Position numbers and translations under genes: made by a program
The notes under the pieces: model-generated
Databases searched by the model: none
Told to the model about the DNA's origin: nothing
The model's input: the letters and a program-made list of their open reading frames with translations, nothing else
Origin: Moringa oleifera
Taxonomy: Eukaryota > Streptophyta > Magnoliopsida > Brassicales > Moringaceae
Direction of reading: 5' to 3'
DNA length: 64,000 nucleotides
Assembly (NCBI GenBank): GCA_021397835.1
Contig: JAJFZO010000049.1
Span: 1,121,001 to 1,185,000 of the forward strand
Shown: in pieces, positions 13,439 to 25,811 of the stretch
Layout: each line of letters begins with the position of its first letter
Numbering within the stretch: position 1 is the stretch's first letter

Positions 13439-15878
13439 CTAGGGATCGGCTTGACTCGCCACTGCCTCATCGCTTGAATCATACTCATCTTCACTTGGTT
13501 CCTCGTCACTGGATTTTTCTTCTGGGGCTTCTCCTATGTCTTCTGGCTTTGCATATTTCTGACAGTATTCTGTACACATGACCCAATATGAGCAACAGTG
13601 ACACTATATTGGAACTAAAGCAAATTAACAAGACGATGATGACATTGTGCCTACTGCAAATAAAAGGACAATGCTTTCCCTATATTTGGGCCATAGAAAT
13701 TTGTCCAATAGAATTAATCACAATAAAAGAGAAAAACCAGAGAAGGAACACAGACACAAATACTTCAAATGGGAACAAAAGAAGACACCTCCGCATGGGA
13801 GTCAGAGGCCAATTCATCACATTCAAGAAGTATTCATCCAATCCCTACTCAAACAGGGCAATCCATGAAACCTTATTTCAGACCACAAAACAGATAACCT
13901 ATTTCCGACGAGTCAAACTTCCATTCTTCATCGTTAGACTGCCAATTTGTGGTTCAATCATTCAAAAACACAGCCCCATTTTGAATTTCCAGAGCATTTC
14001 ATGATGATGCATTACAAAAATGATTTGGATGTGGCAGTAAGGTATGTGCAACTACTCTTGGTAAGACAATCTACAGGCTCTCATGAAACTAATTGCATAT
14101 CTTATTATGGCACTTTCATTCCCAAAGGGGAATGAAAAAACAGTTAAAACTTACGTTTAATAATAATAGCATTTCCTACTGAACTGCTAAAATACACCGA
14201 GGATGAAGTAACACCATTCTTTTAGATAAAAGAGAAAACTCACAAGGATCAAGATGAGATGTATTGTCTTTACCAGAACCATAATCAACAAGCAGACATA
14301 ATTTCTACCTTAGATGAAAAGTTACATCATGGGACAAAAGAAACTAGACACCACTAGACTCAATTGTCAATTTTGGAGTCTTTTGAGTCAAAACTCATTT
14401 GAAAAAGTGAACCCATTAGATGAAAGCCAAAAGGAACATAATGAATATAATTATAAATTTCAATGCAGGCTATTGAGATTGCAATTTGTTGGCTACGGCA
14501 TATTTCTTTACTAGGAAAGCTGAAAGCATAAGTAGAAACAAGACCCCAAGAAAAGGATCAATACCTTTAACTCTTTGGTCATAAGCAGTTCGATCACGCA
14601 TCATTAAAGCAGCAGCCTCTCCGTTCAACGGGTCTGATGGATTGGGATATAAGAGAAGCTGTGGGAGAAATACTTCGAACACATTCACGAGGTCTGGAAA
14701 ACACAGGGGCCAATAGGTGAGACCTATACACTACAAGAAGAAAGCACACTAAATTTTCATTTGGAGAAAAGCAGAATGTATATTATTACCAAACATGGGG
14801 CTCCATGTCTGATTGATAACATCCAAACAAACTGAACCTGACCTGAGATATGAATCCACCAAGATAGTTAGACTTACATGCATTCCTCTTTTCAGTATAT
14901 TAAAGGAGAACTACCCAAAACAAGGACTAAAAGGGTTCTTCCCATTTATCACTCACATCTCATCCACATTTGGGTGGTACATCTTATTAACAAATCCTAT
15001 TGATGGAGATTTATATGGATAGGCATCTGGTAGCTCAACTCTTATCCTCCACACACCTCCATGATAAGGACCTGCCATAATCCACAGTATGGAATATAAG
15101 GATAATATTTCATCATTTTCTTTTCCCAGAAAGCAAAAAGTACCCAATTCTAATCTAGTTTCAGGATTAGCAAGTTGACTGAAAACAACTAGCAAACAAG
15201 AAAACTGCAGCTGATATGAAAAACAAATTTTAAAAGGAAAGTGAGTAGCCTTCGTCTTTACAGGCAAAAGGGACACCAAAAGCTACAGTGGATATAGAAG
15301 GAAATCAGAAACAAGCTAAAGCCAACTTTTCTTCAGACTTATAAATAGACCTTTAATAACAGAAAGGAACTAACAAGCAAGCCAGATATACAACAGAGAA
15401 AATGAAGTTAACAGTTAACACTGATATTATCACAATCTCCAGGACAAATAAACTCAATCATCAACAGAGTCAATATAGCCAAATCAAGTAAGAAGAATGA
15501 ACAATATGAAAGACCCAGGAAACCATTCTCTCATAAGCTCATCATACAGAACCACAAATACCTTAAAAATGGAATCATTAAAAAGAAGGGAGGGGGGGGA
15601 GGGGGGGAGGGGAGGATGGAGGAAAAAGAAGTTGCGGGTATTGAAGATTTACTATCACTGGGTCCATGGAAATGTACATAAAACTCTTGCATGCCATCGT
15701 TCATCATCTCCACCTTGTAATCACTCATCATCCTAATAAACCCAAAGAAAAAAAAAATTAATAGGAAAGCTAAACTCAACCACAAAAGAAAACACACCGA
15801 AGATAATTGAAGAAATATTTAATTAGGGATTAACAGTTTCATCAAGTCCATCTCTCGGCGTTTGCTCGGTGAAGACAT
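13439..15878 (-). CDS. UBC6: E2 ubiquitin-conjugating enzyme, UBC4/5/6 group
   Basis: Carries ubiquitin as a thioester and passes it to substrates with an E3. Six exons on the minus strand: 15878-15835, 15732-15653, 15071-14957, 14842-14790, 14693-14565 and 13569-13439, all GT-AG and in phase, giving 183 residues. The start is [12 protein letters not shown]. The UBC fold includes [20 protein letters not shown], the HPN motif in YHPNVDE, and the active-site Cys85 in GSVCLDV, followed by NQTWSPM. The C-terminal tail is acidic and Ser-rich ([17 protein letters not shown]), typical of this plant group, which resembles animal UBE2H. The symbol rests on position beside BRM, since UBC4, 5 and 6 are hard to separate by sequence. 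Intron 2 holds a strong G-run. Confidence 0.95.
15588..15617. repeat. Poly-G/GA tract in UBC intron 2
   Basis: Plus strand carries four or more runs of three to eight G separated by single A, about 36 bp inside the intron from the 3' end of UBC exon 2. The gene is on the minus strand, so the pre-mRNA is C-rich here and the template strand is G-rich. Confidence 0.7.
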
Positions 15879-16908
15879 GGTTGTTCCTCGAACTCTATTT
15901 CTTCTTGGGTTTCAGGGAGAGACTTCAAACAGAAAAGGAACGAATTTTTTATAGATAGAGATGCTTGAGTTTTACTTGGGCAAGTAAGAGCAGCTCAGCT
16001 CGCTTCAGACATCTATAAGAGCAAAACGCGTGGATAAGAGCAAAATATTCAGGGAGGGACCTCTATATTTTCGTGTTAGGCAACTTTCTGTCTGACCCTT
16101 TTTAAGATTCCTCACTTGGCAAGGCAAATTCCAGTTGCCTTCCCATATTAAGCTTTCAAGATTCTCTCTCTGCTTTTAATATACCATTTTTATATCTTTT
16201 CAAGTAAACTTTTTCTCTCTTTTTCACGTCTCACATATTTGTCAATCCAATCTCGTGGGTTAGGCTTGCTTAATAAGTTATTTAGAAGCCCACGTCAGCC
16301 CCTCCAACATTTTCCTCATCATCTTATTCCTCTTCTGTCTAATGTCTGTCACCGTTCAATTAATTTACACCGTCTCATGCAGAGCAGACCAGAAGAAGTG
16401 GTCTCATCTGGGGATTCAGTGGGCGGCTTGGATTCCTTCAAGCAACTTGATTGAGTCTCATTTGACAGAGTACCCTTTAGGCCGTACAAGTAATGGATCA
16501 AACTACATATTTTAAAGTGCTGATTCCTTTAACGCTTCTCTATCTTCATTGAATCTGCTAAGGAGATATTACAATTATATTATATGGTCGAAGAAATTCA
16601 TAGTACATGACACGTAGAGATGAACCTCATAATTGTGCATTGCCTATTTAATACACTAAAGGGTCAATGATTCTTCATTAGAATGATGAATCTCTTGATG
16701 TTTATCAAGATAAGAAAAGCCAATCAACCCTCTTTTATCCTTTTTTTTTTTCTCTGTTAGCTATAACGGGTCAATCAAAGTTGCAAAGGCATGTTTAACG
16801 GGGCCTTGGAATCAATAAGGGGCATATCTTTGGTATATTTCATAGGCTACTATCTGCTTTATAATATTTTTAGCAAACTGTTGAAATCAAGGGATAAATG
16901 ATCATGTG

Positions 16909-16966
16909 ATATGCAGTTGATCTGGCAATCACTAACCATATGCAGTTGATCTGGCAATCACTAACC
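16909..16966. repeat. Perfect 29-bp tandem duplication
   Basis: Units 16909-16937 and 16938-16966 are identical and adjacent; each starts atatgcagttgatctggc. Perfect identity suggests a recent slippage or repair duplication. Confidence 0.9.
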
Positions 16967-17672
16967 CACATCTCCATTGCCCTTTTTGATTCCATATGTA
17001 CTCGTCTCTTTGGGTAAAGAGACAGTGAATCAGAGAGAAAATTGTGGCGCATGCAGGCAGTTTGCTGATTTCCCGTCAGAAGGAACCCAGCTAATTAAGC
17101 AAAGTATACAGCAGCTTTGTTTGACCAAAAGAGTCACCTAAGAACTGTCTTACAATGTTCAGTACTTGAAACTACAAAATGGGCTTATACTAATTCATGG
17201 GTTTATTGCATTTCTTAGATTTGCTCTTTCTCTGATGTAAGAATTCCATTTCCAATATCACTTAGCCCCAGATGATGCCCTGTAACCGTTAAAGCATAAA
17301 AATATGCTTTGTCCCTGCCTGAAATCCAAGGTAACATTTCAGGGGGATAAGGCTGAGTGTGAACCATGCCCGAGTTGCATGCATCATGCAAGCACTTAAG
17401 AATCTATTTACAACATGCCTGTTGTAGGCAACAAAAGGATAAATGCATAATATAATCCAATGTTATAATCACCATTCATTAAGCTGATGTAAGAGCTACA
17501 AAAGAGCAGATAACTTAAAAGTCCTACAAGTCACATTCAAACCAAAAGAAGACCAAGAGTGACATCAATTACTATTTGGTTTCCCAATGCCTACTGTGAC
17601 CAAACACTTCCAAACAATAGACATTACACATGGTCCTTCACTTCAAGACTTAGGCACAGCTCGCAGTGCGCT

Positions 17673-17748
17673 CTTTGTCACATTACTATGTGCTCTTACA
17701 GATCGAGAAGAAAACTGATCTTTGTCACATTAATATGTGCTCTTACAG
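17673..17748. repeat. Spaced 29-bp direct repeat
   Basis: Copies at 17673-17701 and 17720-17748 begin ctttgtcacatta and end atgtgctcttacag, with one mismatch and 18 bp between them. Confidence 0.85.
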
Positions 17749-18159
17749 TTTAGGAATAAAACTGTTCCTCACGAGAGCCTATACATGCAAACATGATGTA
17801 GGCAATAAGATTACTGGAAAGAGACATCAAAACACAAGAAGCAGCAAAACTGACTAAACCATGTTTACAAATCCTCAAAACAGCAGAAATGCATTCCCCA
17901 ATGAATTGACCATATCACAGGGTACAATTAAATCCTAGAATAGTTTTTACTTTTCTGTGTGGGCCATCACCCTTTAAGCATATTTCACTGTAAGGTTCCT
18001 TTCTGTGTAAGCCTTTACCTCAAAAACCTAATGAAGAAATGAGTATCAGAGTCACCTGTATTTGTCCTTTGCAATTTGAAGCAAAAGCATTTCAACAGCA
18101 GCAAAGCTGGGCAAAACCAGGACCACTCAGTCACTCGTCATTCACCCACATTCAAAACA

Positions 18160-21100
18160 CTATCTGAATCTTCTATATGGCTTGTTTGGGGAATGGAAGA
18201 TGGAGCTTGGTGACTTGACGGCCGCAACCTGAGAATCATTGGTTGCTAATCCAGATCCTGATTCATCATCACTGCTAATGTCATTAGGAGTGCTCCTGTT
18301 TTGACATGCTCTGCGCTGCAAAAGGAAGACATTATAATAGTAACTAACCAATTCTTCCCTGCTCTTGGTAGGAAAACACTTGAATATCTTGTCCCAAAAA
18401 GACTGGCCAGTAAATGGTGATTGAACTAGAGCCTTAAACTTCTTCTGTTCTTCCTCAGTCCAAGAATAGGCAACTTCTTCACCGACCTTATCAAAATTCC
18501 AGTGATAGAAAGCCGAACCCAATTCAAGTTTCACTCTTATTTTTTTCTCAGCAATGTGAAACCTGACACATTCTATAGAACCTGGGATTTCACAGCCACA
18601 AGAGTCATATCTTCCCTTTCCAATTGGATCCCTTTCAATGAGAAATCTGTTCAGTCCTTTTTCTAGTGGCCAAACCTGGGTGCCCAGCCACTGAGAGTCA
18701 CTTTCAGAAGCCACACCGTTCCACTCAGGTACTTCAGCTTGAAAACCTCGACCAAGAGGAACTTTTTTTATATTCTCATAGTTGAAAACAGAATTTGTGA
18801 AGGTATCAGAGATTCCATCATTTTCTTTTTCTTTTCCAGCCAGACAGGAGCTTGAGCTCTTGTCTGAATCACCTTGGAAGTTGGAAAAGGATGAAGTCTT
18901 AGATGCCACTTCCCCAGAAAGGAGATTCTTGATGCAACTTAATCTCTCTCTGAGATTGTAGCTGGATCCAACATGATCATCATACATGCATGGGTGCATC
19001 CTCTGATTTTTCTACAAAGTGAGACAACAGTATATTTCATAAAATGTTGTAAATAATAACTGATAAATATTGAGAACGTCCAGACAACCACGTTAACTGG
19101 TCCAACATATAGTAACATCAGGAAAAATACTGTCATATAATAAATCCCAAATTGTGCCATCAAAGTAGTGATCCCACAGTTATATTTAATGCCACAATGT
19201 TCATTGTAACATTATTTTCTCATGTTGACTGTAGGGTTGACTGAATCATTAATAAAGCTGCAAGTTACTACAACTTTTATGTGCTTCAAAGGAATGGATG
19301 ATAATGATTAATGAAGGTGTGACCATGTTAATCATTATTGAAACAATAAGATACAGCAAATAAGGAAGAAGCCCTCATGTACTGTAGGTATACAACAAGA
19401 AGATCTCTCGCAACAGCTAAAACCCCACTAGAAGATCATCAAGAAAAGCTGCATCGGCAAGATAATAAGTAAAACAATTTTGCTATAAGACATGCTATGT
19501 TGCTGAGATAGTGATGAGTACTGATATTATGGAGGCTGCTCTGTTGCACATTAACATATTTGTAGTTTTTAGAGCTTGTAAAAGGCGTATTCGAGGAGTT
19601 AAAAAAACCCAAAATAAGCAGGATAAATAATAACCATATAAATAATCCATATTTACCAGCATCCCAACAAAACAGAAACAAAGGCAACTATTATTATTGA
19701 TCACATTATTGAAAATATTATTTACAGAAAAAGAATACTGCACTAAGAGCTACCGAACAAAAAGCTGGTTCTGATAGGCAGGATATACATAACAAGGAGA
19801 AATAAGAGTAAATGTGCATAATTAATAATCTCTGGTCCAGATCAACAGTAAAAGCAATCAAGTAGTAAAAGAGAGCATGCGAACATGAGTTACATGCATC
19901 CATATGAGAGAGCCCATATAAATCACCAGCTTCAACACTACAACTTCAGTAGGTAGATGTTACGACTCTAAATATGGAATAGAAAGCATGCCTTAAATTT
20001 ACTTCATTATCAACAATAACATGTATGACACAGCTTTAACAATACATTTGGATAACTATATCCTACAAATGCCATATACGGAAGACTAGCATATGCTTTC
20101 AATTAATTTGGCCAAAAACATTGCAAAGATGTACCTGCCACGTATATTTTTCACCAACTGAGTCAGCAGGAGTTTTCAGAACAACTGCCTCCCGAAACAA
20201 CAAAATTTGCTTCCAGAACTCCCCGTTCCCATAAGAATTCCACTTTGACCTTTCTGGCAAGGAACCAATCATGACATTACATGGATTCTTTGCAACCTTG
20301 GCAAGCCAGTTCAGCATTTCCCAAGTAGACTCTCGCTTCCTCTTTCGACGAGAGGTTCCTTCCTTATAGAATACTGAAGCAGGTGCTAAGACATCCCTAT
20401 GACTCCCAATGGATTTCTTGCTTCCATCCAACTCCGCCACTATGCTATTGGCCTCATCATCATTAGGCGATTCTCCAACATCCAATGGATTTGAATTCAC
20501 CACACATTTTATCAAGTCCGAGGACAGGTTTACATCAACATTCATATACTTCTGGCTGCCATCCAAATCCACTGCAGCACCCTTTTCTTCATTTTCATCC
20601 CATGGTTTCCCAACTTCCCCAAGGCTTTTGGTGGTATCAATATGCATAAATCCACCGTCATGAACATACTTCTTGCCTTCATCTGATTCTGCCACAGCAC
20701 CGAAGTTGCCTTTGCTCAAATCCCCATCATTGGAGAAAAACTTATCATCTCTCTTCTTCAATTCAGATAAAAGCCCATTAAGCTCTGGTTCTAACTCCAC
20801 GAAACTGCCACACAAATCCATGCTACTATCACTGGATTTGGTTCTAGATTCCCTCTCTTCAACAGCTCTCTCCAACCATCTCTCCACTGCACCCAAGTAT
20901 TTGGTATAAACCAGTTTAACAGATGATGTAACATTCAAGCCAAAGCCAGACTCTTTAGCCACCAGGTCCCATAACCCATTTCTGGAGACAGAATCATATC
21001 CACCTTTCTCTCTTACGACCAGGAAGAGCTTCAACAAATCAACAGATTGTCCATCTCCAAGCACTGGGGGAAGAGGCCAGACACCATCTAGGGCACAGAA

Positions 21101-21283
21101 CTTCCGGAGGAAAGAACTCAGGAATTGATCGAACCAATATCGAAGCTTATCTGATTCGGCTGCGAGATTGGATCGTTCTGAAGCCGCTTCGAGGCCAACC
21201 AAGGACCCAGCGGATGAGAGCTCTGGTGGGGTTTTGCCACAATCTCCAGCAGACTCATCAGCTATTATCGGCCACCCCGCCAT
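18160..21283 (-). CDS. ARID1: ARID DNA-binding and SANT-like domain protein
   Basis: Putative nuclear DNA-binding regulator. Two coding exons: 21283-20135 (383 codons, ATG start) and 19011-18160, joined by a phase-0 GT-AG intron, for 666 residues. The ARID domain is at about residues 46-138 (LRYWFDQFLSSFLRKFC, then GGYDSVSRNGLWDLVAKE). The middle is acidic and low in complexity, with a basic RRKRKRE near its end that could be a nuclear localisation signal. The second exon has an ELM2-like stretch (VPLGRGFQAEVPEW) and a SANT-like segment (YSWTEEEQKKFKALV, then FWDKIFKCFPTKSREELVSYY). A 5' UTR intron at about 21513-21302 is indicated by GTAAGT and TTTATAG signals. As I recall, the Arabidopsis neighbour of UBC6, At2g46040 (ARID1), has the same domain pair. 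Confidence 0.93.
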
Positions 21284-21628
21284 TGAGTTCGAATTCGATC
21301 CCTATAAACAAATAATTATATCTTCGTAACATCTTCATTTTCAACAAAACAGTTCAATCTAAAAAAAAATGAAAGAACTGATGAATATCAGTATGAAAAT
21401 AAAATTCGGCAAAAAAATAATAATAATCGGAAATGGAAGATATGTACGAAGAATAAGTAAACATTTCGACTACAAACGATGAAACATGCACAGCCTAACA
21501 ATCTCAGACTTACATGGCATACCGGGCTTTTGGCGGGAAAGTACAGGGATCTAGGGTTTTGAAGTACCCATGAAAATTCTTCTGGTCCCGCGCTTTCTCT
21601 ACCTTTTAATGGCAGATATATATCCATA

Positions 21629-21652
21629 AGAAAGAGAGAGAGAGAGAGAGAA
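21629..21652. repeat. (GA)n microsatellite in the 5' region of the ARID gene
   Basis: Uninterrupted gagagaga run, with related purine tract on both sides, near the presumed transcription start of the minus-strand ARID gene. Such CT/GA tracts are common in plant 5' leaders. Confidence 0.7.
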
Positions 21653-22796
21653 AGAGGGAATTGGGTCAGGCCCCAGGGGGGCTATATTTCAAGTTTTGTA
21701 CAGAAGCAGACCCTCATATTCAAAATCCAACACAGAACTTATCGGGTTTATTATGAAATTGAGTAAAAGAAAAAAACAAGAGACGTACCAGTAGTTTTGT
21801 GCCTCCTTGACTTCGGCCTCTTTCCCCTTTCAGGCCCTCCTTTTATTTTACTTCTCCTCTTCTTCTTTTTCCCCTTTTTTTCGTTTTTTCTCTTTGTGAT
21901 TTGGGGATTGCTACATAGCCAAATGACATAGAAGAGGGCAACGACCATTCCTTTATAGTTGTCACTGATTCACTAACCTAACCATGGTTAATTATTAAGT
22001 CGAGTTGTGTTATGCATTGAGGCTGATTTGTTATTTTTTATTAAAATGAAGGGTATTTATGGAATTAAAACATAATCGATCTACTCACCGATCATGTAAA
22101 GGCCTACCTCTTTTATGTTTAAATAATATTTTGTATTATGAAATTCAATAGACAGATCTTTGAATTTAATTTAATCATCTTCAATGTCAATAATGAATCA
22201 AATCATATTAATTTTTAAAATTTATATTTTTATTTTTAAATATTAATATCATATAAAATATTTAATAATTTGATTCAAATTATAAGATCTATTTGTTATT
22301 ATATTCGTTATATGCAGACCAATGATTATATTTTTAAATAGATAATACGTAAATATAGAAGTATTTATATAAAATTAAAAATACATTAAAATAAGAGACT
22401 ATAAAGATTAAGTTTTTTGTTCAATAATATAAAAGAATAAGATCGTCTTTGTATTACGTACGATAATAGTTTTATTATATAAAGTAATTTTTAATAAATA
22501 AAAAATAATAAAACAATTAATTATGATAATAATAAAATAATAATAATACTTGTATAACCTATTTTTCATATTAGATTGTGGAATCAAATTTTAAAATTCA
22601 TGAATCGCTTCTTAGTGTGCATATTTCTTCCTACGAAGATAATATTCAAACTATAAAACTTAAATATAATTGTTGATGCTCTAAGTGATGATTATTTCGA
22701 TCAATTTTTAGTTATTTTATTTTTTTATAATACTATTTTTATGATATTAATTAATCATATTTTTATTTTATATGATATTAAAAAAATAAAGATAAA

Positions 22797-23300
22797 AGTT
22801 TTATAAAATATTATTGTTTATATCAAGTTATCAATCAAATTTTATATTTAAAAAATAATAATTATCAATTCGAATTAAATTAAACTTTGTCAAAAATATA
22901 AAAATTAGAGATAATCAAATTAAAAATCTTATATAAAATATTTTAACTTGAATTTTTTATAAATATAAAAAAATATTTATATCAAAAAAAAGTTTCAAAA
23001 TTTTGTGAGTATTAAAAATATATTTTTAAAAATTTATACAGTCAAAATTTTTTAAAAATTACAAAAAATAAATATTACATCAAAAATTATTCAAACATAA
23101 AATAAATACCTAAAATAAAAAAAAAAATTAAATCTTTTTTGAGGTATTTCAATAACAAAATTTTTTTAAATTTTTATAATTATTTGAAATAAAGTTTAAT
23201 TTAAACTAAATTAATAAATTAAAATTTAATTTATTATTTTTTAAATATAATAATTTGATTAATAACACAAGAAAAATGTTAAAATATCATACAATTTTAT
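22797..23300 (+). mobile_element. MITE-like fold-back element, copy A
   Basis: About 500 bp, very AT-rich, with imperfect terminal inverted repeats. The left end has ttatcaatcaaattttatat and the right end is the reverse complement of a similar word (aatttgattaataac). The inner part contains ttttttgaggtatttcaata, shared with copy B and, inverted, with copy C. There is no coding capacity. Exact ends and target duplication cannot be fixed by eye in this AT-rich context. Confidence 0.65.
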
Positions 23301-25297
23301 CTTAAATTTATTTTTAATAAATAAAAAATGATGATGTTTTTTTAATCATCACCTTTTAGATTTGCTAGGCATTGCATTCATTGAACTTATGATGATATTT
23401 AGGTCAAAAAACTCTTTTTCCAAATGTTCAAGAATTATCTCCTTAAATGTTTACAAACGGTATGAACTTCATATCAATAGGCCGAGTCCCATGACCAACG
23501 ATTAAAAGGAAAATAAAGTAACATGGGATTAATTAAATTGAAGATGAGATGTAACAACTGGGTCAACATGCAAATTATAAACAGATTTGGGGCACAAATA
23601 AAATATTAAAAACTTAAAGGAGGTTACTGGCAACTTACCCAATTGGTTTAGATTTGATTCAGTCATCTCTTTAATTAAGCCTAGGGGAGTATTTTCAAAG
23701 TTACTAAGTCTCATAACTACTTTATAGTCAATAATTAGCGGTAAAACCAAAATCAGATAAATTATAATTTAATAATCTCAGTTAAATTAAAATCATTCGA
23801 GAGAATTAATGTTCAGAACATTGGCAACAAAAATGTTGGATACAAAATTTTCAATTAAGAATCTGCAAATTTAAAAATGGGTAAGCAACATGTCGTCCTC
23901 TAGAGAATCATTTCCATATTTAAATGAATAAGAATTTTAATAATATAATGAGATAAAAATAAAAATTAAAGGGTAGGTGACTTTTAAATTTTAAATCGTG
24001 TTATTTAACAAATAGATTGTTAAGATGAATTACACAGGTTAACGGGTGAAATTTATTTGGTTGATTTTGATTTAAATTTAATTAATTTTATATAATATAT
24101 TTTATAAATATATAAATTGATAAATAAAAAATCAATAACATAAGTTTTTTATTTTTTAAATTTATATATTTTTAAAAAATTTGTTCATTTTATAAAAGTG
24201 ATATCAACATATTTAATTTTTTTTAACTAAATACTACTAGTGTTATTTAAAATCTATAGTTATGTTATTCATTGATTATATTGATTTTAATATTATACAT
24301 AAAAAATTATCAAATTTATTATATATTTAATATTTTGAAAGTTTAAAGTTATTAGTTTAATAAATTTTCACACTTTTTTTATTAGTAATTAGTTTATACG
24401 TAAATATTTACTTATTTATTTTTTTAAAAAATAAAAATATTATTTATTAAAATAATTTGTATAGAATTTATTAAATCTATTCATATATATCTGATCGAAA
24501 ACATATTAAATTGATTCATTTAAATTTTAATAAAATAATTCGTTAATATGATTCAATATGCAAATAACTCGTGGTTAAGTTACGATCCACATACTGATTT
24601 AATCCGTTATTATAAAAAAATCATTGAACTTTGTTGTGGGTTAAGTTTGAGCCATTATTTCATGGATCCAATTGATCTAACCCAACCCATATGAATATTG
24701 GAATAATTTTAATTCATGGACATCAAATTTTAAGGATAATTCACTTACATCAATTTTTATTAAAAATATTGAAAAATAAACTATACCAACACATATAAAT
24801 ATTGGTATAATTTTAATTCATGATACATAATAAATGTTATTTAATTTGCCCTTGTCTTTTGAAATTACCCTCTATGATTTTAAAATGTGTTGATAAAATG
24901 TAAAAAATAATAAAAATTGTATATTACTTAATAGTGTAATGATTTTTTGAATGATATAACAGGTAATAACTTAGCTCATGTACCATTAGAATTTGTTAAT
25001 TACGGGTCATAATTAGCTCAGGAACATGAAGCCAAGCCCAATCCACCAACCCAACAAAAAGTCCATCAAGTCTCTCCAAAATATGTTAATTACGAGTTGT
25101 GACCTCACTTGTGAGCTGAACCTTGATTGTTTTTATTAATTATTGTTAAGTTTTAAATGGATGAATTTAATAGATCTTAAATGAATCATGTATAAGTTAA
25201 TTTAATGTCTCATGGGCTTTATGTGGGCTACATTCAGATTTTACACGTGAATTTTATAAATTATATTTTTAAATTAATATTTTATAAAAAATAAAGA

Positions 25298-25811
25298 TTT
25301 TATAAAAATTTGTATGTTTATCTTATGTTATTCATTAAATTTTCATGTTTAAAAGTAAACAAGGTAACTTCATCAATTTGTGTTGAATTGAATATTATTA
25401 AAAAAATAAAAAAAATTAAGAATATTTAAATTAAAAATATTATAACAATAAATTTTGATTTAAATTTTTTTACAGATATAAAGAAATATTTAAATTACTA
25501 TTGTAATTTTTAAAAAAAATTTTAATACTTAAAAAAATATTTTTAAAAATTTATAATATTAATTTCTTAAAAAATTCAGAAAAAATAAATATGATATCAA
25601 AAGTTGTTAGAATTTGAGGGATGAACCTAAAATGGGGTGACGAATTTATTTGAATCATTTTTGAGGTATTTTAATAATAAAAATATTTTTAAGTTTTCAT
25701 AATTATTTAAAGTTCAATTTAAATCAAATTGATAGATTAAAATTTGATTTGTCACTTTTTGAACATGATAATTTGATTAGTAATATATGTGAACACTAAA
25801 GTTTTATACAA
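25298..25811 (+). mobile_element. MITE-like fold-back element, copy B
   Basis: Same order of landmarks as copy A: left arm with ttattcattaaattttcatg, inner tttttgaggtattttaataa, then attatttaaagttcaattta, and right arm with gataatttgattagtaat. Similarity to copy A runs over its whole length, but with many substitutions, so the two are old. Non-coding. Confidence 0.65.

Larger units (their letters stand above)
15879..18159. other. Intergenic region between UBC (5' end) and ARID gene (3' end)
   Basis: Holds the UBC promoter and 5' UTR next to 15879 and the ARID 3' UTR next to 18159. Short open frames (for example 16239-16454) have no recognisable product. Two small repeats are present: a perfect 29-bp tandem pair at 16909-16966 and a spaced 29-bp pair at 17673-17748. 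Confidence 0.5.

Noticed and set aside
24000..24960. Possible further transposon in the AT-rich desert (ggttaacggg- and aacccaaccc-like ends)
   Set aside because: The words suggest a decayed element, but I could not find matching termini or a target duplication, so no separate element is claimed.
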